This document shows, in pieces, positions 1 through 10,878 of a stretch of 64,000 nt of DNA. Origin of the DNA: Rosa chinensis (taxonomy: Eukaryota; Streptophyta; Magnoliopsida; Rosales; Rosaceae); contig NC_037093.1 of NCBI RefSeq assembly GCF_002994745.2, forward strand, positions 66,669,510-66,733,509, in the 5' to 3' direction. Below the pieces are notes generated by a model. That model had not been told where the DNA came from, ran no database searches, and was given only the letters and a program-made list of their open reading frames with translations. The stretch's first letter is position 1, and each line of letters opens with the position of its first letter. The translations under genes and the position numbers were made by a program.

Positions 1-352
1 AATTTCTAGCACAAGCTAGTACTATTGGGAAGGTGAATCATATGAACTTGATAGAGATGTGGGGATATTGCTCAGAGGGAAAGCACAGGCTTCTTGTTTA
101 TGAGTACATGGAGCATGGTTCCTTGGCACAAAATTTAGCTTCTAATGTGCTTGATTGGGAGAAGAGGTTTGACATTGCTGTCGGCACTGCAAAGGGTCTA
201 GCTTATTTGCACGAAGAGTGCTTGGAGTGGGTTCTACATTGTGATGTAAAGCCTCAAAACATACTGTTGGACTCCAATTTTCAACCAAAGGTTGCAGATT
301 TCGAGCTCTCCAAGATTCTTAACAGAGATAAGCTTAGGAATTCAACCTTTTC
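1..352 (+). pseudogene. RLK1, 5' part: kinase-domain fragment of a G-type lectin receptor-like kinase
   Basis: The frame starting at base 3 is open and encodes the middle of a Ser/Thr kinase domain. It covers the alpha-C and hinge region, the catalytic loop LHCDVKPQN (a non-RD kinase, with Cys before the catalytic Asp) and the activation-loop start. It is nearly identical to RLK3 (57612-60014), and the N-terminal lectin half must lie upstream of the window. The DFG Mg-binding motif reads DFE here (Glu codon 303-305), which should abolish normal catalysis. The frame breaks at 352, where a 10-kb nested insertion begins, and the kinase resumes at 10489. The flanking direct repeat TTTTC (348-352 and 10489-10493) is a target-site duplication (TSD). 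The gene is therefore dead by insertion and also carries motif substitutions. Certain as a fragment of this family. Confidence 0.93.
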
Positions 353-967
353 TGATGTAGGACGAGAATGGACCCAGTTTAGTCAAAAAATCATAAAAGT
401 AAAGAAGCGGCGTAGAATCAAGAAGAGTGATTGGAAAATAGGTAACTCACGCGTAATCAGGTTACTAGCCGCTGGAATATTCAAGAAGATTTGGTTTTGG
501 ACTTTTCGGGTTTCTCATGCGAAAAGTCAGGTTTTGATTTTGAATCAGATTTGACTAACTTTTGGCCAGAATGTCCGTTTGAGACGCATAATACCTTTCC
601 AGAATGGAAACGACGAGATCTTCAAGACTCACTTTGGTGAGCCCTATCAGATTTAGGCCAAAATGTATCGTCTTAATTATCCGATTCGTGATTTAATATT
701 TTTTAGGCTTGTTTTGCATTCTTTTTATTTTAGGTTTTCTAGTTTGTTTTGGATTTGTTTTGTTTTTACCCGTAGGCTTTAGGGTTTCATTGTTAGTCGC
801 CCTAGAGTTTCTTTTCCCATATATAAGCAACCTTAAACGGATGCAGAACGATCTTTTATCATATTATCAATCAAAATTGAGAATTTTCTCTTTTATCTCT
901 GGTGGACTCCAGAATCTTTATTTTAGGTTTATTGCTGGTAAACCTAGTTATCAATCCGACTGCGTCA
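353..967 (+). repeat. Left 615-bp LTR-like arm of the inverted-LTR element
   Basis: This arm runs from TGATGTAGGACG to GCGTCA and contains the TATA-like stretch near 820. Its reverse complement is present as 1034-1333 plus 10174-10488. In the inner 300 bp I see only about six differences between the arms, so they were probably identical or nearly so at insertion. The short open frames across both arms are mirror images and are not genes. Confidence 0.85.
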
Positions 968-1033
968 GGTGGTATTAAACGGCTGCAGAACCTATCTTTC
1001 AACTTTTAATCAATAAAATAGAGATTTTCTCTC
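968..1033. other. 66-bp spacer between the inverted LTR-like arms
   Basis: The spacer opens with GGTGGTATTA, which faintly resembles the start of an initiator-Met-tRNA primer-binding site. It then reads like a diverged direct copy of the part of the arm at about 832-905 (TTAAACGG.TGCAGAAC, ATCTTTC, then AGATTTTCTC). It may be an LTR fragment of a sister element joined by a template switch during reverse transcription. This is inference from eye alignment. Confidence 0.5.
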
Positions 1034-1333
1034 TGACGCAGTCGGATTGATAACTAGGTTTACCAGCAATAAACCTAAAATAAAGATTCTGGAGTCCACC
1101 AGAGATAAAAGAGAAAATTCTCAATTTTGATTGATAATATGATAAAAGATCGTTCTGCAGCCGTTTAAGGTTGCTTATATATGAGAAAAGAAACCCTAGG
1201 GCGACTAACAATGAAACTCTAAAGCCCACGGGTAAAAACAAAACAAATCCAAAACAAACTAGAAAACCTAAAATAAAAAGAATGCAAAACTAGCCTAAAA
1301 AATATTAAATCACGAATCAGATAATTAAGACGA
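1034..1333 (-). repeat. Right LTR-like arm, inner 300 bp
   Basis: Reverse complement of 668-967. It ends at 1333 exactly where Copia A starts, and the last five bases GACGA (1329-1333) are the Copia target site repeated at 10169-10173. Confidence 0.85.
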
Positions 1334-1511
1334 TGTTGTAGGAGAATGCAATTGTGTTTATTATTGATAATAGGAGCCCTTTAAATAAGGAGTTACAAGG
1401 TACCCAAAAAGGTAATAGAATCTGATTACAATTGAATACCTAGAACACATTCCTATCACAACTCTAAACCCTAGTTTGTAGAGGCACACATTATGTCGAT
1501 ATCCTTCAACA
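1334..1511 (-). repeat. Copia A LTR (3' LTR in element sense)
   Basis: 178 bp, TG...CA bounded. On the minus strand it is preceded by the polypurine tract AAGGGGGAA, seen here as TTCCCCCTT at 1512-1520. Confidence 0.9.
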
Positions 1512-1699
1512 TTCCCCCTTGTGCTGCTCAAACTTGGTGATAACGTTTTGATCGTTGCCTCGTTAAAAACCTTGCCAGGTAACAAAAACACTGTGGGACA
1601 AAAATAACCCTGGTCAAAGGACAAAAAGAGCACAACACGTCCTTCACTCTTTAGATCGAACATGTAGACATCATGCCTCCCCCTGATGCCAATATCTCC

Positions 1700-3540
1700 C
1701 CCTGATTGCTACAATCATGGGAGTTTGGATAACTTTCTCAATCCGATGCTCTTCACATGTTTCTCGAAGGTGGATTTTGGTAACGACTTAGTAAATAAGT
1801 CTGCTACATTATCCTCTTATCGGATTTGGTTCACTTCAGTATTTAGAAGTGCTTGTTGTCATTTTGATGGAGGGGAGGAGGAGCACGGAAGGTGGCATTT
1901 TGCCTTGTGGGGTCCGATCCCACACTTCCGTCATCTCTTTTCTCTGTAGGGATAGAACAAGCCCATATCAATCGTACCTCTCAAATATCGAAAGATTGTT
2001 TTTATACCAATCTAATGGCGTTGCGTTGGCGCCGGGCTATGTCTAGCCAAAAAGTTCATAATTGAGGTGTCCGGTCTTGTATTGTGCTAAGTACAATAAT
2101 GCGCCTATTGTACATAAGTAAGCACTTCCGCTATTAACACGTCTTCGTCATCATCCCTGGGACGAAACGGATCCCTTTTAGGGCCAAGACTATAGACGAC
2201 CATGGGAGTGCATTTTTGACTTTATCAAAATGCCTAAGCATCTATTGACACGGTATACAAGTTCTGAATCTAGACAAAACCGTGTTCTCCCAAGGTCCTT
2301 CCTCTCAAACTCGAATTTCAGGTGTTCAGCTGTTTCCCTTAACTCTCAAGGATTCCAATTATGTTTATCAACATAAACCGCGAAGATTGCAAATCCGGAA
2401 CTTGTCATGGAAACGCATGGGCATAGTTCATCATATCCCTTCCCAATCAAGTAGTCATTTTAGTGAGCATTTCAACCTCGTTGCAAATACGCTCCTTGGT
2501 CTAGAGCCACTTGACTTGGGTAAATGAAGTCCACAAGAACCTTCATTATATTCCGTATCTAGATCCCCATAGAGATACATAGTGACCACATTTGTAAGCT
2601 GCATGTTCAGTTATTTGGAAACTACTAGACTGACAAGGTAGTGGAGTGCAATGACATCCATTACGAGAGAATATGTCTTCTCGTAGTCGATTCCAAGGCG
2701 TTGTGAGAAACCTTGCGCGATAAGGCGAGATTAACATCTTTTTTTCTCATCACGTTATCTAACGAAGACCTATTAATGTCAATAGATTTTATGTTAGGAG
2801 CTGTTGGCATCTCAGGCCCGAAATCCTTCCTCTGCGTTAGTGAATCCAATTCAACCTGGATCGCATCTTTCCATTTAGGCCAATTTTCTTTACGTTGGCA
2901 TTCTTCAACGGAGTAAGGTTCGATGTCATTGGTCTCAATAATTCCACGTCCTCATGTACACTAGTGTAGTTCGTAGAGATCTCTATATTCTCAGGAATTG
3001 GTTCTAACATTGAGGCGCCCCCCAACTATGTTTCTTGGACATAACCACAATCCAAAATATTCGCATGAGACGGATTTTGAGTATCAATGATCAATGGATC
3101 AAGTTATGCCAAACTCGCTCTCTTCTTAGGGTGAGAATCCATCGAACCTATGGGTCTCCTACTCTCTCTAGCGGAACCCATGGCCTATGACGCCATTATG
3201 CCACCTTTGTGGCGTCACCATACTATCATCCATGGTACTGGTGCAGTACCCATCTTCTCTGGGTGGCACCATGTCATCTTGTGGGGACATCAATCCTTGC
3301 AGGCATGTTTGCAGCAGGTATATGTGATCTCGTCACTTTTAGGGGATCAAGATGAGACATAGTGGGGACAGACCACGACAATTCCTGTCGTTCCTGTTGA
3401 ACATTGACGTTCTAATCTCCCCCTAACGAATAGAGATCGATTTCAACAGGAACGACGGGAAGACTGTCTCATCAAAGTGACAAATAGAGATCGCCTGTCA
3501 AGGGTTCGACATAGCGGACTTATAGTTGGAGACTCATATC

Positions 3541-3581
<41 letters not shown>

Positions 3582-4059
3582 TTCGTTGCAATGACTCATA
3601 TTGATGCGCTGTGGCGGCGCAATTGGCACATGAATCGCACGCTCAAATATGCATAAATACGAGATATTAGACTCGAACCCAGTCACTAGCTGTAACACAA
3701 ATAAAAGTTGAGTGGCTGCTATGAGTCGTAGACGAATTAGCATAGCTGCATGCGATATTGCATAACCCAAGCGGAAATATTAGTGCGCATTACCAATGTC
3801 CAGACTACCATCGTAGTCGTTTAATGGTGGCTTTTCCGCGAGACCAATTGGGTGTGTACATGGGAATATGATACTTGATATCAATACCCAATTATATGCA
3901 ATAGTCATCGAAAATTGTCGATGTAAACTCTCTAACATTATCAAGTCAAATTGACTGGATGGGATGATCTGGGTAGTGAGCCCGTAGCCATATGTTATGT
4001 GCTAGGAGTGTAGTATAAGCAGCATTATGAGTGGATAATGGCACAACACGGGACCAGCG
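1700..4059 (-). pseudogene. Copia A pol remnant: RT and integrase C-terminal region
   Basis: No long frame survives, but the DNA is colinear with the pol region of Copia B (for example 1980-2170 with 18030-18190, and 2300-3050 with 18370-19260). There the matching frames encode reverse transcriptase and the integrase C-terminus. The minus frame near 3534-3770 retains words such as VPIAPPQRI, matching the Copia B integrase end. Many substitutions and small deletions have accumulated, and an AT microsatellite sits inside. It is non-functional. Confidence 0.75.
3547..3578. repeat. (AT)n microsatellite
   Basis: About 16 uninterrupted AT units inside the Copia A integrase remnant. It is absent from Copia B at the matching place. 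Confidence 0.95.
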
Positions 4060-6772
4060 TGTGAGACCCTGAAGTTTTCAGTGACGTAATTGAGAAATTT
4101 CCTAGTCCCCGAGGACATGAGGAAGTCATAGCACCATTTACTTAGTGGAGCATTAGTAATGATTTGTTTCAGATTTATTTTCTGAAATTAGCTTTCGACA
4201 ACCATATACTTGCTAGGGCTCTTTCAAATATTTTATGGAGATTGAAATTAAAGATGTGAGTTTTACATTGTTAGAACGAAATCAATAACTCTAGCGTATA
4301 CACGTACACGGTTCATGAAACAGAGTTAGACGAAAAAGTTACGGGTTAGCAAAGTTCAAGGGCAAATGGGTATATTTGCAGTAGCTTATATTGAAGACCA
4401 GTCAGACCATATTGATCATAGCAGCATCAGATCACTCACTGACCCTCTTGATCCACCGATTTCACCATTTCATATCTATGTTTTCTAGAGCCCGATCACT
4501 GTAAACTTAGTCTCCAGATTTTCGTCTCAGTGATGCCAACGTTTCTGTACAATGATTACGTTTGAGTCAATCAGCTTCTATGGAGAATGGATGCATGCAA
4601 GTTCATCTTCAAAAAGGGAGATTCTGACCTCTTCCCGAAATGCTGCTGTCAGCCAACTTCGATGGCCAGAAACTGCAAGTTTGAGCCTTTGTATCAGTAC
4701 GACTTCTTCATGAAAGTTGTTCTAAATTGTGTCTTCTATACCTTGTTCCAAAATCATGATAATCCAACGGTTAATTCGTTCTCAATCAAGGTGAGACTGC
4801 TTACAGTTCAGTGAAAATCCTGTTCTAAGATACCACTGATATTTGATTCTAATTCGTGTTTGCATGTCCAATCCTCTTTCAAATTCAGTTTCTACTCAGA
4901 TTGGGTCATGTTTCTCCATCGACATTTGAGTTAATTTCATGAAGTTTACATCTCCATCTTGAGTTCACACAATTGATTTTACAATTGGTAAGTTTTGCCT
5001 CAATCTGTTGAATTTCATCTTTTCTAGTTCAATTTTCGTATAGAATCTCACATTCATTAAGTTTTGTGATGCTTAAACTTACCATTTATACCTTCTATGA
5101 CTCGGTCCTTCCCACCATCTGATATCAAAACCTTGTTAAGGTTTATTCATACTCAAAGTTCATTCATATCAGAACTTGACCTTCTGGACTTTTACTTATC
5201 AAATCCATATGGCTCTTGATTGTGTTTATGCTGAGATTTTAGTTCATAAACATAGACATGTCAAGAATCCATCACCAATAGGTTTGATGTCAATAGGAGT
5301 CAAAATGAATTTTTGACAAATTTTCTAAGTTGATAGAATGCAGCTGGAATTTTTAAAGAAAAACTGAACAGTTCAGGCTGTTTGCATCTATCTTTTCCCC
5401 TACTTCTCGAACGCCAATTTTCTTGAAATTTTAGTATGTTGTACCTTGATATGTCAGCTTTAATTCTGGAAAGTTTCAAGTTCACTTCTATTCAGATGAA
5501 TTTCTAATAAATCTCCAAGCATCATCAGTTCCTACCTCAAACTCACTTGTATCTGCATTCGCCTTTTGAATTCTAAGGGCTATTTTAATTGATGCTCAAA
5601 GGTGCAGACGTATATAGAGTCTTATATCAACTTATCTCATGTTTCGATAAGTTAGTACTACTTTGAAAAGGTTGTTAAGTTGGAGATGAATTATAAAGAC
5701 CGGTCAAGTGAATTGATGATTTATCCAACTTGGTAATAGGATGACGAAGCATGGAATTTGGTTGCACAAGCCAAAGGCAGAGGTATTGCTTGACCTGGAA
5801 TAACATTCGAAGCACTTTGATTCGAGGTAGGGAGGCTTCACCCTAGTTAGTGCTCTTATGTTTCCTACATTGTTGTTATGGTTTGAAGTTGTTTTTAAGA
5901 CTTAACACTTGAGTTCATGAGGATGACTTGAGAGTGAGCGGGGCATAGCGACTTCCTTGGGTTTCGATCCCCTAAACCTCCGGAGGGGCTGTACGGACGG
6001 GATAGTGTCTGACATCCTTTGAGGTGTGACACTAGATCTAGGCGGTACTGCATAAATGGACACTCTCGCTACTCTTCACCAATGGTTGAAGATTTATATA
6101 TTCGGTGAGGATGTAGTTGGCTAGTATTAGACCGGTCATCAGGTTTGATTTTACCCGGGTACTCATTCGTTTTCATATGGTTTCACATTGGGAGTTCTTT
6201 ATTTAATTTTATTATATTTTACTCAACTGGCGCCAATTACTATTTGGTTTTAAAACCTAGCTAGGGTTGATGTTTGAGCAGCGAGGACGAAAGCTCACCC
6301 CTACTATAGGTGGTCTTGCAGGTACTGTGCACGAGGATTTAGGAGGATTGCGGGATTGAGCTGGGTGCTACATTTTATTTTACCTGACTCTTCGGTATAT
6401 TTACCTTCACATTTTATTCACCTCTACTAAATTGCCATTGTTTGATTGAGGTGAATGTTAACTTTATGGTTTGAACCAAACTAGAATTTATTTTCAATGT
6501 TGTCCTTTCAGTTTTGTATCAATCGAGTAGTAATGTCTCTCTTGACATCGTTTAGTTATAATGTTCTTTTAACAAACAAGAATAAAGTTTTCAATTTCAC
6601 CTCACTTTAAACTCTACGTTTTCCGCCAACTCTTGCCATTTCATTTTTTTTTTTAGTGAAATTGCCTTGCGTCTCTTTAGGACATGAGTTAAGCTTGCTT
6701 AGCTTGTGCTTCTAAAGGTTCGCGGCACTGTAACGTAACCAATTTTGGAGAGGTGCAAATTGGGGCGTTACA
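4060..6772 (+). mobile_element. Solo LTR 1 (2.7 kb, Gypsy-like) inside Copia A
   Basis: It begins TGTGAGACCCTGAAG and ends GGGGCGTTACA, with the TSD CAGCG at 4055-4059 and 6773-6777. Copia B continues across this site without it, which confirms an insertion. The ends resemble those of solo LTRs at 15386 and 43166 (TGTGA.GACC...GGGGC.TGA.A). No gag-pol and no second LTR are present, so it is best read as a solo LTR left by LTR-LTR recombination of a long-LTR Ty3/Gypsy element. I see no credible gene in its 2.7 kb. The short frames at 4587-4814 and 5300-5485 have no recognisable features. Confidence 0.82.
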
Positions 6773-6777
6773 CAGCG

Positions 6778-7600
6778 TGTTTGCGTATCAACCAACACCA
6801 TAAAACATCTATACGGTCCGCAAGTTGGTTGATCAAATCCATAGAATTCCCTTAGATTCTTTGTGAGAATGGAATTATTTTCTCAATCTCCTTTGCATAT
6901 GATGGTCTCAATCCTAAATAATAGGCTTTACAGAACGAAACATGGGCCTTATAATCAACCAATAAAAGTTTTGGTTAAGCCACAATGTCACAATAGACTT
7001 GAGAAGTAGAGAGAGGAGTTTATGGCGTCAATGCCATGTATTTGCCGTAGGGGATAGGCGGTGTCGGCCATGTATGGCTGGTCTTTGCATAATCATGGCG
7101 CCATGAGGCGCATGTGCAGCTCCTTGAACCAATTCTTGGTTCTTACTTTTCTTCGTTCTGAAAATGGATGTCCGTGTAAAGTCTTTAATACACGGATCAT
7201 CATGTCAAAGCCTATATGTGTCAGAATCCCATAAGTCGTCTCTCATGACATGGTTGGATTCAATAACTCAAATAGTGGTTGCACACAACCCACTAGAGCG
7301 ACACATAAGTTTCTCTAATACTCGTTTATGTCCGTAGTCATTAGAGGTAATGCAAAGGAACTATGTCCATTCTCATAATGTGTTTCCACATGAAAACCAT
7401 TGGCTCTTATATAATAAAGTTCGGATTAAGGTATGTCCAAGACATTAAGTAAAAGAATTGACACTTTATTAATAGCCAATGATTACATCAAAGTTTTCAA
7501 AATCTAATCCAAAATAAAATCAAAGTAAGACACATTGTAGTCACTCTATCCGTTTGGTAACTCCAATCAAATATGACCAAGAAAGTAGAGCGAGACGTTG
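6778..7600 (-). pseudogene. Copia A pol remnant: integrase core and GAG-pre-integrase region
   Basis: Aligns by eye with 20335-21333 of Copia B, where the minus strand encodes a GAG-pre-integrase motif. Here every frame is interrupted. It is joined to the 1700-4059 remnant once solo LTR 1 is removed. Confidence 0.7.
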
Positions 7601-7759
7601 GTGGAGCGAAGCTCTCTTAAGTACCAATAATCTCAATGACTTTCCTAGACATCACATTTTATTGGGTCCGCCACATAAGAAAGAGTTAATACAATTGTCA
7701 TTTATTGACTAAGGCAAATTGCCATTACAAAAGTTCTTGGAAAAATAAAAGGACTAATC

Positions 7760-8853
7760 TAATCAAAGTCTGCTGCATCCTTGTGCACTTCATCTTCAGC
7801 TTTGAAGTCCTTTATGGTGAGATTGACATCTCCACAATCTTCTTCTTCTTCTGCAAGGTACATTTCTTGCTCTCTCAGGTCCCTGTATGCCCTGTATCTT
7901 TCAGCTAGTTCCTCGCTTGCCTTGCATTGCTTGAACCAATGCTCAATTGATCCACATCGATGACACCCATCATTGTGGTTGCCTCCCTGTAATTGAGGTG
8001 CACGTTATGCACGTTCCCTAGGAGGGTTGGTGCCACCACCATGACCTATGACGCCACCATTACGGCTGGGGATACCACGACCCCCTCTCCCACGTGTGGC
8101 ATTACCACCACGTGTATCCACACCAAACTTGGGGTTTCCTTCCTGATTAGGGCGGTTATATGGCCCCATACATCCCTCATGTCCCCCATTCTTAGGGTAC
8201 CGCTCCTTGCGCCCTCCTTTGGGTGCATTATAATTCGCCTCATGAACTCTCTTAGTTTTAATGGGCCTTGAATTATAATTCCTCACGAGTATGTTATCAT
8301 GTTTCTCAGCTACAGATATAACATTGATAAGCTGATGAAACCTCATGATCCGTCCAGCATTGACTTCAGTACAGTATTGCTTTGATACCACAATGGCTTA
8401 AACGGAGAAGGTAGAGAGAGTTTTCTCAATTAGCTCTTGCTCTGTGATAGGTTTTCCATAAAACCTCAACATGGACTGTATGCAAAGAGCTTCTGAATTA
8501 TATTCAGCAACAGACTTGAAATCAGCAAAGCGGAGGTTGTTCCATTGAACCTTTAAGTCAGGAAGGAGGGAATCTTGGACATTGCCAAAGCGCTCTTCTA
8601 GTGCTACCCATAGCTCTCTTGCATTCTTGATCGACATATACTCCAATCTGAGTGCCTTGTCCATATGGCGTCGCATCAAGATAACTGCTTGAGCATGCTT
8701 TGTAGGTGTTCGCACGAACACAAGATCCGGGTTAGGTGCCTGGATTATGGGTAATATTCCCTTTGAAGTGAGATGGTTCTCAACTACCCAACTGTGGTAA
8801 TCCGAGCCTGTTGAGTCAAGCATGGGAAAGTCGAGTCTAGGTTTATTCGACAA
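7760..8853 (-). pseudogene. Copia A gag (UBN2-type) with two in-frame stops
   Basis: The minus-strand frame starting at 8853 (MSNKPRLDFPMLD...) encodes a typical Copia gag. It has a WVVENHLTSKG-type N-terminus, an ARELWVALEERF block, a basic Gly/Arg-rich stretch and a CX2CX4HX4C zinc knuckle (CHRCGSIEHWFKQC, about 7925-7967). It is one reading frame interrupted by stops at 8398-8400 and 8005-8007. The second is a TAA where CAA would fit. Gag would form the virus-like particle. No protein beyond the first 151 residues is expected from this copy. Confidence 0.82.
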
Positions 8854-9990
8854 CCTGAAAATAAGAAGAGAAGATATATTAGTTTCGGAGTTAAACTTCC
8901 ACGAAAACTAAAAACAATAAGATTTCCGAGCTATGCTACCAAGAAATCAATTTCCAAGAATCTCTTTTGGATTAGACCAAACGATGATGTTTTAATATGG
9001 TCACAATTTGATGCTTGTGGACGCTCTTAGTCCAAGCATTATGAACACTCTTAGTTTATACGAACGCTCTTAGTTCGTTTAATTATGAACACTCTTAGTT
9101 CATACGAACACTCTTAGTTCGTTAAGCGTGAATCCCCATAATTCCGCTTTGTTAAATACTCAAAATCATTTGGCAACATATATTCCAATATTCTGCATAA
9201 AATAAAAGAATGTAAAATACATGAAAACAACAACTTTAATTCACAAAAACTTACATGATAGTTCTTGGCTTGAGGACACGCGCGTGTTGGAGCAGGCATG
9301 TTTTTTTTTCTTTCTGGGCCGTCTGTTCTTTGGGTTTTCCTCTTTTTTTTTTTTCTTCTTCTTTCTTTCTCTTTTTTTCTTTCTTTCTCTTTTTTCTGGG
9401 CCTGCCGGGTCCCCTCTCCTTTTTTCTTTTTTTCTTTCTTTCTTTTTTTCTTGGGTCGGGTCCCCTCTTTTTTTTTTTTCTCTTCTTTCTTTTCCTTCGG
9501 TCTTCTTCTTCTTTCTTTCCTCTGGGTCCACTCCTTCTTCTACGTTTAGGTCTGCTAGAGGGTGCGGGGATGAGTGGGCTGCTACGTCATCGCCGATGTG
9601 GGTGCTGCGACAGTGGAGAGCCCAGATGGGTGCTGCCACGGTGGACTGATGAGGACGCGGTGGAGGAAGGCGAACTGGAGAGGGAGGCCGATCATGGAGG
9701 ATTTGGTGGCCGGAAGAAGGACTGGGCTGCGCTGTAGGTCGGGGCGAATGGGGCGCAGCAGTGCGCTGGGATCGATCGGTAGGATCGGGGTCAGGCTGGC
9801 TGAGAAGATGGCCTGGAGAAGACGGCGCCGATCCTTGGGGCTGGACGAGGCCGGTCTGTGAGGCCGGAAGAGAAGAATTTTTTGTTTTTTTTGTTTTTTT
9901 TTTTGTTTTTGTTTAGGGCGGCAGAAGAGAAAGAACAAGTCTACGTTTTTTTCTTTTCGAAGCTAGGGCTAGAGACTCGTGCTGATAACA
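8854..9990 (-). other. Copia A 5' leader with pyrimidine-rich tract
   Basis: Non-coding leader between the primer-binding site and gag. On the plus strand 9296-9540 is almost pure C/T (purine-rich in element sense). A short repeated phrase (ACACTCTTAGTTC...) recurs three or four times at 9020-9122. The longer frames here are low-complexity artefacts rich in Phe/Leu/Ser or Lys/Glu/Arg. Confidence 0.7.
9975..9990 (-). promoter_or_regulatory. Copia A primer-binding site
   Basis: Directly after the LTR on the minus strand the sequence reads TGTTATCAGCACGAG. This is a variant of TGGTATCAGAGC, which is complementary to the initiator Met-tRNA 3' end used by most plant Copia elements. Confidence 0.65.
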
Positions 9991-10168
9991 TGTTGTAGGA
10001 GAATGCAATTTTGTTTATTATTGATAATAGGAGCCCTTTAAATAGGGAGTTACAAGGTACCCAAAAAGGTAATAGAATCTGATTACAATTGAATACCTAG
10101 AACACATTCCTATTACAGCTCTAAACCCTAGTTTGTAGAGGCACACATTATGTCGATATCCTTCAACA
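9991..10168 (-). repeat. Copia A LTR (5' LTR in element sense)
   Basis: 178 bp, the same length as the partner at 1334-1511 and nearly identical to it. The TSD GACGA follows at 10169-10173. Confidence 0.9.
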
Positions 10169-10488
10169 GACGATACATTTTGGCCTAAATCTGATAGGAC
10201 TCACTAAAGTGAGTCTTGAAGATCTCGTCGTTCCCATTCTGGAAAGGTATTATGCGTCTCAAATGGACATTCTGGCCAAAAGTTCGTCAAATCTGATTCA
10301 AAATCAAAACCTGACTTTTCGCATGAGAAACCCGAAAAGTCCAAAACCAAATCTTCTTGAATATTCCAGCGGCTAGTAACCTGATTACGCGTGAGTTACC
10401 TATTTTCCAATCACTCTTCTTGATTCTACGCCGCTTCTTTACTTTTATGGTTTTTTGACTAAACTGGGTCCATTCTCGTCCTACATCA
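10169..10488 (-). repeat. Right LTR-like arm, outer 315 bp plus the GACGA duplication
   Basis: Reverse complement of 353-667, preceded by the second GACGA copy. Together with 1034-1333 it rebuilds an arm of exactly 615 bp. It ends CCTACATCA, followed by TTTTC and then the RLK1 kinase frame. Confidence 0.85.
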
Positions 10489-10878
10489 TTTTCGAGGATA
10501 CAAGGAACCAGAGGTTACATTGCTCCGGGGTGGGTGTATAGTCTTCCCATCACATCCAAAGTGGATGTATACAGCTATGGAGTGGTTGTGTTGGAGATGG
10601 TGACCGGAAAGAACCCGACAATGGATGTGGAAATCAGTGATGGTGAGCAGAGAAGACTAATTATGTGGGTGAGGCAAAAACTAAATGGAACTGAAATTGC
10701 ATCCAGAATCGGAGAGATCATAGATCCCTCGTTTGAAGGCAACTATGATGTGGAAAAGATGGAAATTTTGTTAACAGTAGCTTTACATTGTGTGGAAGAA
10801 GACAAAGATTCAAGACCAACCATGAGTCAAGTCGTTGAGATGCTTCAACACCACGGCAAAGAATCTCAGTGGCAATGA
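10489..10878 (+). pseudogene. RLK1, 3' part: C-lobe of the receptor kinase
   Basis: The kinase frame resumes after the 10-kb insertion at FSRIQGTRGYIAPGW and runs through the C-lobe (SKVDVYSYGVVVLEMVTGKNP, then RPTMSQVVEML) to a stop at 10876-10878. It matches RLK3 almost residue for residue, including the C-terminal HHGKESQWQ. The activation-segment APE motif reads APG here, a second loss of a conserved kinase residue after DFE in the 5' part. It has no promoter of its own. Confidence 0.93.

Larger units (their letters stand above)
1334..10168 (-). mobile_element. Copia A: degenerate Ty1/Copia LTR retrotransposon (minus strand) nested in the inverted-LTR element
   Basis: Two 178-bp LTRs (1334-1511 and 9991-10168) begin TGTTGTAGGAG and end CCTTCAACA in plus orientation, differ at only about four positions, and are flanked by GACGA. 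Read on the minus strand, the order is LTR, primer-binding site, a 1.1-kb leader, gag (8853 down to about 7760), pol remnants (about 7600 to 1700), polypurine tract and LTR. The gag and pol frames are badly broken, and a 2.7-kb solo LTR sits in the integrase region. Most of RNase H is missing around 1850-2050 compared with Copia B, a second copy of the same family at 14255-21335. Near-identical LTRs beside broken coding regions suggest a defective copy that was mobilised by a helper. Confidence 0.9.
353..10488. mobile_element. Inverted-LTR (palindromic) insertion in RLK1, itself split by Copia A
   Basis: The element begins TGATGTAGGACGAG at 353 and ends with the reverse complement at 10488, flanked by the 5-bp TSD TTTTC. 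Without Copia A (1334-10168) and its TSD it is about 1.3 kb: a 615-bp arm (353-967), a 66-bp spacer (968-1033) and a 615-bp inverted arm (1034-1333 joined to 10174-10488). Each arm looks like an LTR: TG...CA ends, a TATA-like CATATATAAG near 820, and a terminus at GCGTCA. The arms converge, with their U5-like ends facing the spacer. A 5-bp TSD with TG/CA ends suggests integrase-mediated insertion rather than a DNA transposon. A foldback element with long terminal inverted repeats (TIRs) is the alternative. It has no coding capacity. Confidence 0.8.

Noticed and set aside
709..1241. Two similar short frames on opposite strands (89 and 80 codons) that look like a conserved small hydrophobic protein.
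   Set aside because: They are mirror images caused by the inverted LTR-like arms, and the sequence is LTR U3-R-U5, so there is no gene.
8005..8271. Plus-strand 92-codon frame opposite the gag zinc-finger region.
   Set aside because: The minus strand shows a clear gag with a zinc knuckle, and the plus frame has no support.
9221..9738. Several overlapping Phe/Leu/Ser-rich or Lys/Glu/Arg-rich frames.
   Set aside because: Artefacts of a pyrimidine-rich tract on both strands.
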